Below are positions 42,786 through 51,205 of a DNA stretch of 64,000 bases, in pieces. The number at the start of each line of letters is the position of its first letter. Positions within the stretch are counted from its first letter, which is position 1. This DNA is from Pontibacterium sp964228735 (lineage in GTDB: Bacteria; Pseudomonadota; Gammaproteobacteria; Pseudomonadales; Balneatricaceae): the NCBI RefSeq assembly GCF_964228735.1, contig NZ_CAXRBQ010000007.1:9196-73195 (forward strand). The letters are read 5' to 3'. A program made the position numbers and the translations under genes. The notes under the pieces were generated by a model. It searched no databases, was not told where the DNA came from, and was given only the letters and a program-made list of their open reading frames with translations.

Positions 42786-43006
42786 AACCTGCTTAGCCTC
42801 ATATCGGGGTATGCGATAGATTGCGGTTCCGCCCCTTCCCTACCACCGCTGGAAAATCCTGCCGTGGTGCAGCTGACTATTCACTACCACACACTCCATG
42901 AATTAGACCTTCCATCTCTTACAGCGCCCTTCAGATATCGTGAAACGTGCGCAGTGAATGTTGGGCGTGTTACATCAAGTATAGGGCAGGAAGCCGAATG
43001 CCGGTG

Positions 43007-43303
43007 TTAAGGGCGTGATTCGGGATCTATCTGCAGAATATCCGGAAACTTTGTTGGTTGTTCTACTTTGATCCACTTCTGGCGGCCCAGTTCACCGCTG
43101 AGAATGGTTATCTCACGCTTGGTGACACCAAAGGTTTTGGCCAGAAACTTGATCAGATGGGCATTGGCTCGCCCATCGATAGGGGGTGCCATTATGCGGA
43201 TCTTCAGGCTGTCACCGTGCAGGCCAACGATTTCGTCTTTCGTCGCCTTGGGTTGCAGATGACAGCTCAGGAGTAGATCCTTCCCTTGCCAGTGGTAGTG
43301 CAT
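43007..43303 (-). CDS. YggU-type DUF167 protein
   Basis: 98 residues (E. coli YggU 96). LLSCHLQPKATKDEIVGLHG and IRIMAPPIDGRANAHLIKFL are the DUF167 motifs. It is a small alpha/beta protein of unknown function. Its start overlaps the yggT stop by one base, and the yggS-proC-yggT-yggU order is the standard gammaproteobacterial set. Confidence 0.92.
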   Translation of the reverse strand: MHYHWQGKDLLLSCHLQPKATKDEIVGLHGDSLKIRIMAPPIDGRANAHLIKFLAKTFGVTKREITILSGELGRQKWIKVEQPTKFPDILQIDPESRP

Positions 43304-43845
43304 TACATGGCAAACGGTGCCAGCTGTGCCCGTATGATCTGAATGATCAGGAAGATCAGGATTGGCGATAGGTCGAGGCCACCAATCGGCGGAATCACCT
43401 TACGTGCCAGTTCCATGATCGGCTCAACCAGCTGCTGGATCAGCTGAGGGCCTGGATGATAGCTGCCTGGTGCGATCCAGCTGATGATGACAGACGCCAG
43501 TACCCCCCAAAAGTAGATCGCCAGAATGCTGTCCAGTACGGACACGGCGGAGACGATCAGCATCATTGGAATAGGCAGGTTACCGCCGCTCACATTGATG
43601 ATCAGAGCGATGGTGGCCAGCTTGACGATAAAGGCCAGCAGCAGTGCAGACAGGTCAAAACGCCCCGCCCGTGGTATCGCTTTCTGCAACGGTGCCAGTG
43701 GCTTGTTGGTCAGTTTTACAACCGCCTGGGAAATGGGGTTGTAATAGTCGGCTCGTGCCAGTTGCAGCATGAAGCGCAGCAGCACGATGAAGAAGTAGAG
43801 CCCACCCACGGTGGCGATTATGAGCGTTATCGGATCCTGTCCCAT
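43303..43845 (-). CDS. YggT-family membrane protein
   Basis: 180 residues carrying two YggT repeats, each with a helix pair: NPISQAVVKLTNKPLAPLQK with PRAGRFDLSALLLAF in the first, and WIAPGSYHPGPQLIQQLVEP with PPIGGLDLSPILIFLIIQII in the second. It is an inner-membrane protein linked in the literature to cell-division or osmotic functions, with no defined reaction. It is part of the yggS-proC-yggT-yggU cluster. Confidence 0.92.
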   Translation of the reverse strand: MGQDPITLIIATVGGLYFFIVLLRFMLQLARADYYNPISQAVVKLTNKPLAPLQKAIPRAGRFDLSALLLAFIVKLATIALIINVSGGNLPIPMMLIVSAVSVLDSILAIYFWGVLASVIISWIAPGSYHPGPQLIQQLVEPIMELARKVIPPIGGLDLSPILIFLIIQIIRAQLAPFAM

Positions 43846-43915
43846 CTCTTTTCCTGTTTCGGCAATAGTGCAGTTACTGCATGGGGTTTAAACGCATAAT
43901 TGCTGGAAGTATAGA

Positions 43916-43969
43916 GCCTTACGCGGGTATGTTGAACCAACGGTTCCTCTTATCCTTGCTGCGTAAGGC
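43916..43969. repeat. Inverted repeat with nested hairpin between proC and yggT
   Basis: GCCTTACGC at 43916-43924 and GCGTAAGGC at 43961-43969 pair perfectly over a 36-base spacer. Inside, GAACC-AAC-GGTTC (43934-43946) forms a second stem. It is not followed by a T-run on the minus strand. It may be a REP-like or mRNA-processing element. Confidence 0.55.
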
Positions 43970-43986
43970 GTTTCCTGTCCCGTTTT

Positions 43987-44811
43987 TTACTGATCCAGCT
44001 CTTTTGCCAACTCGACAGAGCGGTCGTTGCATGCCTGCAGTGCGGTATCGACCAGCTCCGGCAGGCCGCCTTCGATAAAGCGCTTGATCGCCTGCTCGGT
44101 GGTGCCGTTTGGTGAGGTTACACGGCGGCGTAGTTCAGCCGGGTCCACGTCGCTGCTGCTGGCCATTTTAGCGGCGCCCAGCGCGGTCTGCAGGGTCAGC
44201 TGGGTAGCGACCTCTTCGCTCAGCCCCAGTTTCTTGCCCGCTTCAATCATGCTTTCCATCATCAGGAAGTAATACGCCGGGCCTGAACCGGACACCGCGG
44301 TAACCGCATCCAGTTGGGTTTCCTCTTCAACCCAAACCGCGATACCAATTGCAGCCAGGATCTCTTCGGCCTGCTGGCGCTGTTCGTCGCTGACAAAACC
44401 GTTGGCGAACAAGCCGCTGGCGCCAGTCTGTACCAGGGCAGGGGTATTCGGCATACAGCGAACGATCGCGTTGTTGGTGCCTAACCAGTGGTCCAGCGTC
44501 GGAGACATGATGCCTGCTGCGATAGAGACAATCATTGGCTGTTGTGCCTGCACGGCATCAACAATGCCTTCGCACACGGTTTTCAGGATCTGAGGTTTCA
44601 CCGCCAGGATCACGATATCCGCCTGGCTAACCGCTGCATTGTTGTCGCTGGTGGTTTTCAGACCCTGCATCGCCAGATCCGCCAGTGCGGCTTCATTGGG
44701 TTCGGTGGCCCAAATCTGCTCTGCCGGGTAGCCGTTGTTGATCAGGCCGCCAATGATTGCGCGGGCCATGTTTCCGGCACCGATAAATGCCAGGGTAGGT
44801 TGCTTACTCAA
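43987..44811 (-). CDS. proC: Pyrroline-5-carboxylate reductase
   Basis: 274 residues. The Rossmann motif LAFIGAGNMARAIIGGLINN binds NAD(P)H. AVSGSGPAYYFLMMESMIEA and TSPNGTTEQAIKRFIEGGLP are the conserved dimer and substrate motifs. It catalyses the last step of proline synthesis. It lies ten bases after yggS, so PLP homeostasis and proline synthesis genes are cotranscribed, as in many Proteobacteria. Confidence 0.96.
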   Translation of the reverse strand: MSKQPTLAFIGAGNMARAIIGGLINNGYPAEQIWATEPNEAALADLAMQGLKTTSDNNAAVSQADIVILAVKPQILKTVCEGIVDAVQAQQPMIVSIAAGIMSPTLDHWLGTNNAIVRCMPNTPALVQTGASGLFANGFVSDEQRQQAEEILAAIGIAVWVEEETQLDAVTAVSGSGPAYYFLMMESMIEAGKKLGLSEEVATQLTLQTALGAAKMASSSDVDPAELRRRVTSPNGTTEQAIKRFIEGGLPELVDTALQACNDRSVELAKELDQ

Positions 44812-44821
44812 AATTCTGTCC

Positions 44822-45523
44822 TCAATTCTTATTGCTGTAATCGCGCGGGCCGAAAATAGCGGTACCGATACGCACGATGGTGGCGCCTTCGGCGATGGCC
44901 ATTGCCATGTCGCCGGACATCCCCATCGACAGGGTGTCCAGAGATGGATGTTTCTGCTGCAGATCGCTGAATAGTTGCTGCATGCGGTGGAACGCGTCGC
45001 GTTGCTCTTCCGGATCGTCGGTGGCCTTTGGGATCGCCATCAAGCCACGCAGCTGGATACGGGGCAGCGCTGCGATCTCATCCACCAGGGCCGCGGTCTC
45101 TTCCGGCAGGCAACCTGCCTTGCTCTCTTCGCGGCTGATGTTGACCTGCAGGCAGATGTTCAGTGGTGGCAAATGCTCCGGGCGTTGTTCCGAAAGACGG
45201 CGGGCAATCTTCAGGCGATCGACACTGTGCACCCAGTGAAAACTCTCTGCGATGGGACGGGTTTTGTTGGATTGGATCGGGCCAATAAAGTGCCAACAAA
45301 GTTCGTCTAATGCCGATAAAACGTCTATCTTTTCTAGACTCTCCTGCAGATAGTTTTCGCCAAAATGGCGTTGACCGCAGTCGTAGGCCAGACGCAACTC
45401 ATCCGCACTGCGGGTCTTGCTGACCGCCAGCAGGGTGATGTCCGATGTTGCACGGCCGGACGATTTTGCAGCTTCATCTATCTGCTGCTGAACCTTATTC
45501 AGGTTATCGTTGATACAGGGCAT
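44822..45523 (-). CDS. yggS: PLP homeostasis protein (YggS/PLPBP)
   Basis: 233 residues (E. coli 234). A PLP-binding TIM-barrel with the cofactor lysine Lys36 in LLAVSKTRSADELR. FGENYLQESLEKI, WHFIGPIQSNKTRPIAESF and LSMGMSGDMAMAIAEGATIV are the family blocks. It has no known catalytic activity and buffers PLP. It is divergent from pilT, with 88 bases between. Confidence 0.95.
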   Translation of the reverse strand: MPCINDNLNKVQQQIDEAAKSSGRATSDITLLAVSKTRSADELRLAYDCGQRHFGENYLQESLEKIDVLSALDELCWHFIGPIQSNKTRPIAESFHWVHSVDRLKIARRLSEQRPEHLPPLNICLQVNISREESKAGCLPEETAALVDEIAALPRIQLRGLMAIPKATDDPEEQRDAFHRMQQLFSDLQQKHPSLDTLSMGMSGDMAMAIAEGATIVRIGTAIFGPRDYSNKN

Positions 45524-45611
45524 GGGGTAAATAACCTATCCGATTGGATTGCAGCGCCTATTCTGCTAGAACTAACCACTACGTTGAAGTGGTATTGGAA
45601 CACAACACACG

Positions 45612-46646
45612 ATGGATATTACTGAACTTTTGGCTTTTGCTGTACAGCAGAATGCATCCGACCTTCATGTGACGGCTGGGATGCCGCCACTGATCCGTGT
45701 TGACGGCGATGTTCGCCGCATCAAGCTGCCTGCGATGGACCACAAAGAGGTGCACTCGCTTGTTTATGAAATTATGAACGACAAGCAGCGAAAAGAGTAC
45801 GAAGAGAACCTGGAAGTGGATTTTTCCTTCGAGGTGCCGGGCTTGGCACGATTCCGTGTCAACGCCTTTAACCAGAACCGCGGTGCCGCTGCGGTATTCC
45901 GTACCATCCCAAGTAAAGTGCTGAGCATGGAAGAGCTGGGTATGGGGGGGGTGTTCCGAGACCTGTCCGAAAAGAACCGCGGCCTGGTGTTGGTGACCGG
46001 TCCCACCGGTTCCGGTAAAAGTACCACCCTGGCGGCGATGATCGATTACATCAACGAAACCCGCGCCGACCATATCCTCACCATCGAGGACCCGATCGAA
46101 TTCGTACACGAGAGCAAAAAATCGCTGATCAACCAGCGTGAAGTGCACCGCGACACCCACGGCTTTGCCAACGCCCTGCGCTCGGCCCTGCGTGAAGACC
46201 CGGATATCATCCTGGTGGGTGAGATGCGTGACCTGGAAACTATCCGTCTGGCGCTGACCGCGGCGGAAACCGGTCACCTGGTGTTTGGTACCCTGCACAC
46301 CACCTCGGCGGCCAAAACCATCGACCGTATTATCGACGTATTCCCAGCGGCAGAGAAAGCGATGGTACGCTCCATGCTATCGGAATCCCTGCAGGGCGTT
46401 ATCGCCCAGACGCTGCTGAAGAAGAGTGGTGGCGGTCGTGTAGCGGCTCATGAGATCATGATCGGCACGCCTGCGATCCGTAACCTGATCAGGGAAGACA
46501 AGGTGGCGCAGATGTATTCCGCAATCCAGACTGGTGCCTCGTTCGGGATGAAAACGCTGGACCAGAGCCTGGGTGAACTGTTGCAGAAAGGCCTGATCGG
46601 CCGTGAAGCTGCTCGAGAGAAAGCGCAGAATCCAACTGCGTTCTAA
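45612..46646 (+). CDS. pilT: Type IV pilus retraction ATPase PilT
   Basis: 344 residues, exactly as in Pseudomonas aeruginosa PilT. MDITELLAFAVQQNASDLHV starts the PAS-like N-domain. The Walker A is GPTGSGKST from residue 130 (Lys136). The Asp box/Walker B is LREDPDIILVGEMRDLETIR, and the His box ETGHLVFGTLHTTSAAKT. C-terminal AIRNLIREDK is the AIRNLIRE motif needed for retraction. It is a cytoplasmic hexamer that depolymerises pilin for twitching motility. Confidence 0.96.
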   Translation: MDITELLAFAVQQNASDLHVTAGMPPLIRVDGDVRRIKLPAMDHKEVHSLVYEIMNDKQRKEYEENLEVDFSFEVPGLARFRVNAFNQNRGAAAVFRTIPSKVLSMEELGMGGVFRDLSEKNRGLVLVTGPTGSGKSTTLAAMIDYINETRADHILTIEDPIEFVHESKKSLINQREVHRDTHGFANALRSALREDPDIILVGEMRDLETIRLALTAAETGHLVFGTLHTTSAAKTIDRIIDVFPAAEKAMVRSMLSESLQGVIAQTLLKKSGGGRVAAHEIMIGTPAIRNLIREDKVAQMYSAIQTGASFGMKTLDQSLGELLQKGLIGREAAREKAQNPTAF

Positions 46647-46667
46647 TGATGCTGTAAGGAGCAAGCT

Positions 46668-47846
46668 GTGGATTTTACTCAGCTACTTAAAGTGATGGTC
46701 GACAGGGACGCGTCTGACCTCTTTGTAACCGCCGATGCCCGTCCTACCATCAAGGTGGATGGCACACTGAAACCGCTGACACGTGAGCCGATCAGTGGCG
46801 AACAGTCGCGTGCGCTGGTGCTCAGCACCATGAACGACAAGCAGCTGTCGGAGTTCGAAGGCACCCGCGAGTGCAACTTCGCCATCTCCATCCCGACCAT
46901 GGGGCGTTTTCGTGTGTCCGCGTTTTATCAGCGTGACGTGCCGGGCATGGTGTTGCGTCGTATCAACGACTACATCCCAAGCTTTGACGAGCTGAACCTG
47001 CCGGAAGTGCTGAAAACCCTGTCGATGACCAAGCGTGGTTTGATCCTGTTTGTCGGCGGTACCTCCACCGGTAAATCCACCTCCCTGGCATCGATGATCG
47101 ATTACCGCAACAGCAACAGCCGCGGCCATATCATCACCATTGAAGACCCGATCGAGTTCATGCACCCGCACAAGCAGTGCATCGTCACTCAGCGTGAAGT
47201 GGGGATCGATACCGACTCCTTCGAGGTGGCGCTGAAGAATACCCTGCGTCAGGCACCGGACGTGATCCTGATGGGTGAGATCCGTACCAAGGAAACCATG
47301 CAATACGGCCTGACCTTTGCCGAAACCGGTCACCTTTGTCTGGCGACCTTGCACGCCAACAACGCCAACCAGGCGCTGGACCGCATCATCAGCTTCTTCC
47401 CACCGGAGCACCATGACCAGTTGTGGATGGATCTCTCCCTTAACCTGAAGGCGATTGTGGCGCAGCAGCTGCTGCCAACCAAAGACGGTAAGGGGCGTCG
47501 TGCGGCGATTGAAGTACTGATCAATACACCACTGATCCAGGACCTGATCCGCAAGGGCAACGTCCACGAGATCAAAGAGGTGATGAAGAAGTCCACCAAC
47601 CTCGGTATGCAGACCTTCGATCAGGCGCTGTTTAATCTCTACAAAGAGGGTGTAATCGACTACGACGTGGCTCTGACCCATGCGGACTCCGCCAATGACC
47701 TACGTCTGATGATTAAGCTGGATGCGAAGACCAATCCGGAGCTGGAGAAGATCGACGAAGCGGAATTCTCCCTGCAGGGCGAAGACGACTACATCGACGA
47801 TCTGGGTGGTAATCCGATCATGCCAAATGTAGGCAAGAAACCCTGA
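46668..47846 (+). CDS. pilU: PilT/PilU-family type IV pilus ATPase PilU
   Basis: 392 residues. MDFTQLLKVMVDRDASDLFV at the start, Walker A GGTSTGKST (Lys136) with the PilU-type spelling, PDVILMGEIRTKETMQYGL and ETGHLCLATLHANNANQALD. It is longer than PilT because of a C-terminal acidic extension (EKIDEAEFSLQGEDDYIDDL). It assists PilT-dependent retraction. It follows pilT by 21 bases and ends at a strong terminator. The pilT-pilU pair is a conserved paralogous tandem. Confidence 0.94.
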   Translation: MDFTQLLKVMVDRDASDLFVTADARPTIKVDGTLKPLTREPISGEQSRALVLSTMNDKQLSEFEGTRECNFAISIPTMGRFRVSAFYQRDVPGMVLRRINDYIPSFDELNLPEVLKTLSMTKRGLILFVGGTSTGKSTSLASMIDYRNSNSRGHIITIEDPIEFMHPHKQCIVTQREVGIDTDSFEVALKNTLRQAPDVILMGEIRTKETMQYGLTFAETGHLCLATLHANNANQALDRIISFFPPEHHDQLWMDLSLNLKAIVAQQLLPTKDGKGRRAAIEVLINTPLIQDLIRKGNVHEIKEVMKKSTNLGMQTFDQALFNLYKEGVIDYDVALTHADSANDLRLMIKLDAKTNPELEKIDEAEFSLQGEDDYIDDLGGNPIMPNVGKKP

Positions 47847-47879
47847 CGCCGGTTAAGCCACAGGCTTCGCCGGAGAAAT

Positions 47880-47909
47880 AAAAAAGGCCGCAGAACGCGG
47901 CCTTTTTTG
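47880..47909. terminator. Bidirectional terminator between pilU and pyrC'
   Basis: AAAAAAGGCCGC-AGAAC-GCGGCCTTTTTT has a perfect stem with flanking A- and T-runs. It serves pilU on the plus strand and the pyrC' operon on the minus strand. Confidence 0.88.
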
Positions 47910-47923
47910 TGTCTGGTTCGGGC

Positions 47924-49201
47924 TTAGTCGCGGCTGTACACCAGTGTGCCGTTAACCAGTGTGTGGGTCACCTGACCCTTCAGCTCAAAGTCCATAAACG
48001 GGGTGTTCTTGCCCTTGGAGAAGCTGGTGTCTTCGGTCAGAGTCCACTTGGACTCAGGATCAAAGATACACACATCCGCCACCGTACCCGGCTGCAGGGT
48101 ACCGTTGTCCAGACCCAAAATTTTCGCCGGCTGGCTGGTCAGTTTTTCCAGCAACTGTGGCAGTTCCAGCAGGCCTTGATCAACCAGCATCAGGGACAGT
48201 GGCAGCAGGGTTTCCAGACCGGTCATGCCCGGTTCGGTGGCCGCAAACGGTGCATCCTTCGCCGCTGCTTCGTGGGGCTGGTGGTCGGAGCACAGTGCCT
48301 GAATGCCGTCAGCAATCAACGCCTGGCGCAGACCCGCGCGGTCCAGCTGACTGCGCAGGGGCGGGATCAGGTGGAAGTCGCTGTTGAAGCCGTTGACGTT
48401 CTCATCGGTCAACAGCAGGTGGTGGATCGCCACATCAGCGCTGACGTTGAGGCCGCGTTCGCGTGCGTCCATCACCATACGTACGGAGCGTTCGCAGGAG
48501 AGCTGGCCAAAGTGGGCGCGGGCACCGGTCTGTTCGATCAAGGTCAGGGCACGGGCCACTTCGATAGTTTCCGCCGCTTCAGGGATACCGTTCAGGCCCA
48601 GACGGGTGGAGGTGGTGTCCTCGTGCATGTGACCGCCGGCGGTCAGGGATGCGTCCTGCGGCTGGAACTGTACCAGCAGATCGTGGGTAGCCGCGTATTC
48701 CAGGCAGCGCATCAGGATCAGTGAGCTGGCGATGGGTTCGCGTGCGTTACTGAAGGCGATGCAGCCGGAGCTTGCCAAACCGTGCATCGGTGCCAGCATC
48801 TGGCCTTCCAAACCCTGGGTGAGGGCACCCATCGGCAGGACCTTGGCTTTGCCCAGGTCTTCACAGCGCTCCAGAATCAGTTCCGCAACCGCGGTGGTAT
48901 CGATCACCGGTTTAGTGGTTGGTGGGGTGATCATGGTGGTGATACCACCTGCGACCGCTGCCTGGGTTTCGGAGGCAATGGTGCCCTTGATGGTGTAACC
49001 CGGCTCACGCACGTGGGCGCACATATCGATAAAGCCCGGGCTGACCACTCTACCGTTGGCATCGATTACTTGGTCGGCATTGAAGCCGGTCGGTTTGTTG
49101 CCAATCGCAGCGATTTCGCCGCCGCTGATGTAAAGGTCGGTGACCTGATCAATCTGCTGGGCCGGATCAATAACGCGACCACCCTGAATCTTGATATTCA
49201 T
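47924..49201 (-). CDS. pyrC': Dihydroorotase-like PyrC', probably catalytically inactive
   Basis: 425 residues in the type I dihydroorotase fold. Active enzymes have D-x-H-x-H-x-R at the metal site; here it reads DMCAHVREPGY, with Cys in place of the first His. The motif expected to read like H-C-E-D is FQPQDASL. Conserved flanks (GFIDM, GGHMHEDTTSTRLGLNGIP, APFAATEPGMTGLE) are kept. This matches the Pseudomonas PyrC', which has no activity and holds the aspartate carbamoyltransferase complex together. It lies five bases after pyrB. A functional PyrC should exist elsewhere in the genome; that is inference. Confidence 0.88.
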   Translation of the reverse strand: MNIKIQGGRVIDPAQQIDQVTDLYISGGEIAAIGNKPTGFNADQVIDANGRVVSPGFIDMCAHVREPGYTIKGTIASETQAAVAGGITTMITPPTTKPVIDTTAVAELILERCEDLGKAKVLPMGALTQGLEGQMLAPMHGLASSGCIAFSNAREPIASSLILMRCLEYAATHDLLVQFQPQDASLTAGGHMHEDTTSTRLGLNGIPEAAETIEVARALTLIEQTGARAHFGQLSCERSVRMVMDARERGLNVSADVAIHHLLLTDENVNGFNSDFHLIPPLRSQLDRAGLRQALIADGIQALCSDHQPHEAAAKDAPFAATEPGMTGLETLLPLSLMLVDQGLLELPQLLEKLTSQPAKILGLDNGTLQPGTVADVCIFDPESKWTLTEDTSFSKGKNTPFMDFELKGQVTHTLVNGTLVYSRD

Positions 49202-49206
49202 CTGCG

Positions 49207-50211
49207 TTATTCTCCGCTTGCTGCCAACTTCTGTTTTTCAGTGGCCTGTCCGCTCATGGACATCGACATCACCGCCATACGTACGGCGATTCCGTTGGTA
49301 ACCTGATTCAGGATCAGGGAGCGGGGGCCGTCGGCAACGGAGGAGGCGATCTCAACGCCACGGTTGATCGGCCCCGGGTGCATCACCACAGCGTCCGGTT
49401 TCGCCAGTGCCAGTTTCTCTTCGCTCAGGCCGTAGAGTTTGTAGAACTCGGATTCGCTTGGCAGCAGGGCGCTGTTCATGCGCTCTTTCTGCAGGCGCAG
49501 CATCATCACCACGTCCACGTCTTTCAGGCCCTGCTCCATGTTGGTGAAGACACGGACACCCAGTGCTTCGATGTGGCGTGGCAACAGAGTCTGTGGCGCG
49601 ATCACACGGATCTCCGCAGCACCCAGGGTGCGTAGGGCATGGATCTGGGAGCGGGCTACGCGGCTGTGCAGGATGTCGCCCACGATTGCCACGGTCAGCG
49701 GGGCGAAGTCACCCTTATGGCGGCGGATCGTCAGCATATCCAGCATCGCTTGGGTCGGGTGCGCGTGACGGCCGTCACCGGCGTTGATTACGGCCACCTT
49801 CGGCGTTACGTGCTCGGCGATGAAGTGGGCAGCCCCACTGTCGGAGTGACGCACCACGAACATGTCGGAGTGCATCGCTTCCAGGGTCATCAGCGTGTCC
49901 TTCAGCGTTTCACCCTTGGAGGTGGAGGAGGTGCTGATATTCAGGTTCAGTACGTCCGCCGACAGACGTTTGGCTGCCAGCTCGAAGGTGGACAGGGTAC
50001 GGGTACTGGACTCGAAGAACAGGTTAACCACGGTCTTACCGCGCAGCAGCGGGACCTTTTTTACTTCCTGTTCACTCATGTCTACGAAGGAATCCGCGGT
50101 ATCGAGGATCTCGGTCAGGATCTCGCGGGACAGACCTTCAGTGGTCAGGTAGTGCTTCAGCTGTCCTTCGCAATTGAGTTGGATCTGGTTTGGATCGGTT
50201 TGCTCAAACAT
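49207..50211 (-). CDS. pyrB: Aspartate carbamoyltransferase catalytic subunit
   Basis: 334 residues, about 25 longer at the N-terminus than E. coli PyrB, as in Pseudomonas. The carbamoyl phosphate loop is FFESSTRTLSTFEL, and VVRHSDSGAAHFIAEHV and INAGDGRHAHPTQAMLDM follow. VMHPGPINRGVEIASSVAD is the C-terminal substrate motif. It makes carbamoyl aspartate in pyrimidine synthesis. The long N-terminus probably carries the nucleotide effector site, as there is no pyrI here. It pairs with PyrC'. Confidence 0.96.
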   Translation of the reverse strand: MFEQTDPNQIQLNCEGQLKHYLTTEGLSREILTEILDTADSFVDMSEQEVKKVPLLRGKTVVNLFFESSTRTLSTFELAAKRLSADVLNLNISTSSTSKGETLKDTLMTLEAMHSDMFVVRHSDSGAAHFIAEHVTPKVAVINAGDGRHAHPTQAMLDMLTIRRHKGDFAPLTVAIVGDILHSRVARSQIHALRTLGAAEIRVIAPQTLLPRHIEALGVRVFTNMEQGLKDVDVVMMLRLQKERMNSALLPSESEFYKLYGLSEEKLALAKPDAVVMHPGPINRGVEIASSVADGPRSLILNQVTNGIAVRMAVMSMSMSGQATEKQKLAASGE

Positions 50212-50232
50212 AGCGCTCGCTCAAATACTGTC

Positions 50233-50742
50233 TCAGGGACGTTCGCGGATTTCGAGGGTCAGTGGGTCCGGGCCGGTCAGCTTGATCAACTGGTTGTCAC
50301 CCAAAGTCAGGGTGCCGCCCACCACGTCAGCCTGGATCGGCAGTTCGCGGCGCTGCAGGTCCAGCAGGGTGATCAGGGTGATGGAGGCCGGACGGCCGTA
50401 GTCAAACAGTTCGTTCATGGCGGCACGGATGGTGCGGCCGGACATGATGACGTCGTCAACCAGCAGGATGTGACGGCCTTCGGTGGCGGTCGGCAGCTGG
50501 GACGGTTTCACCTTCGGGTTAAGACCCATCTTGGTGAAGTCATCACGGTAAAAAGAGATATCCAATACGCCCATTGGGCTTTCCAGGCCGAGTTGTTTGT
50601 GCAGGCGTTCGGCCAGCCACACACCACCGGTGTGAATGCCGATCATTAACGGATCGTCGATCTTGCGCTGGCTAATCAGGGCGCTGAGCTCCTGACCCAT
50701 TTTATCTAGCAGTGCGTCAACACTAGGACTGCCCGACATCAT
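50233..50742 (-). CDS. pyrR: PyrR-type uracil phosphoribosyltransferase/regulator
   Basis: 169 residues. The PRPP-binding loop is HILLVDDVIMSGRTIRAAMN; LIGIHTGGVWLAERLHKQLG and GVLDISFYRDDF are typical of PyrR. In Bacillus PyrR is an RNA-binding attenuator; in Pseudomonas it lies in this same operon before pyrB. Its start overlaps the ruvX stop by 20 bases. I did not find a clear PyrR attenuator in the 21 bases between pyrR and pyrB. Confidence 0.93.
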   Translation of the reverse strand: MMSGSPSVDALLDKMGQELSALISQRKIDDPLMIGIHTGGVWLAERLHKQLGLESPMGVLDISFYRDDFTKMGLNPKVKPSQLPTATEGRHILLVDDVIMSGRTIRAAMNELFDYGRPASITLITLLDLQRRELPIQADVVGGTLTLGDNQLIKLTGPDPLTLEIRERP

Positions 50743-51199
50743 AGAGGTCCTCCAATCGGGTATGGCTTGGAATACGGGAGCCGCTGTTAAACCAGCTCTC
50801 CAGAATCAGCTGTGCCGCGATTCCGTCCACGGATTCCTTGCGAAAGTTACTGCTGCCACCTGCAGCAAAATGAATTTCTTTGGCTTCTGACGTGCTCAGG
50901 CGTTCATCCATCAGGAAGACCGGTACCTTGGAACGTTCATGCAGGCGGTTGGCGAACTTGCGTGCGCGGCGTGCCATGTCGCTGATGGTGCCATCCATAT
51001 TCAACGGGATACCCACCACAATGGCCTGGGGTTTCCATTCGTCAATTACGGCGGAGAGTTTATCCCAATCGGGAATACCATCGCGGGCTGCCAGGGGAGG
51101 CAGTGCGGTTGCTGTGCCGGTTATCGACTGGCCATAGGCGATCCCCATGCGGGATGTGCCGAAGTCGAACCCCAGCACCTGTTGAAAGTCGTCGCTCAT
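50723..51199 (-). CDS. ruvX: RuvX/YqgF Holliday-junction resolvase-like nuclease
   Basis: 158 residues. The RNase H-like fold has VLGFDFGTSRMGIAYG with the first catalytic Asp, AIVVGIPLNMDGTIS, and FLMDERLSTSEAKEIHFAAG. The family is linked to 16S rRNA 5'-end maturation as well as junction resolution. It sits between yqgE and pyrR, the standard place. Confidence 0.94.
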   Translation of the reverse strand: MSDDFQQVLGFDFGTSRMGIAYGQSITGTATALPPLAARDGIPDWDKLSAVIDEWKPQAIVVGIPLNMDGTISDMARRARKFANRLHERSKVPVFLMDERLSTSEAKEIHFAAGGSSNFRKESVDGIAAQLILESWFNSGSRIPSHTRLEDLYDVGQS

Positions 51200-51205
51200 T
51201 GCGGC

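Noticed and set aside
45612..47846. pilT-pilU as a recent duplication
   Set aside because: The two share family motifs but differ widely; this pair is ancient and conserved across gammaproteobacteria.
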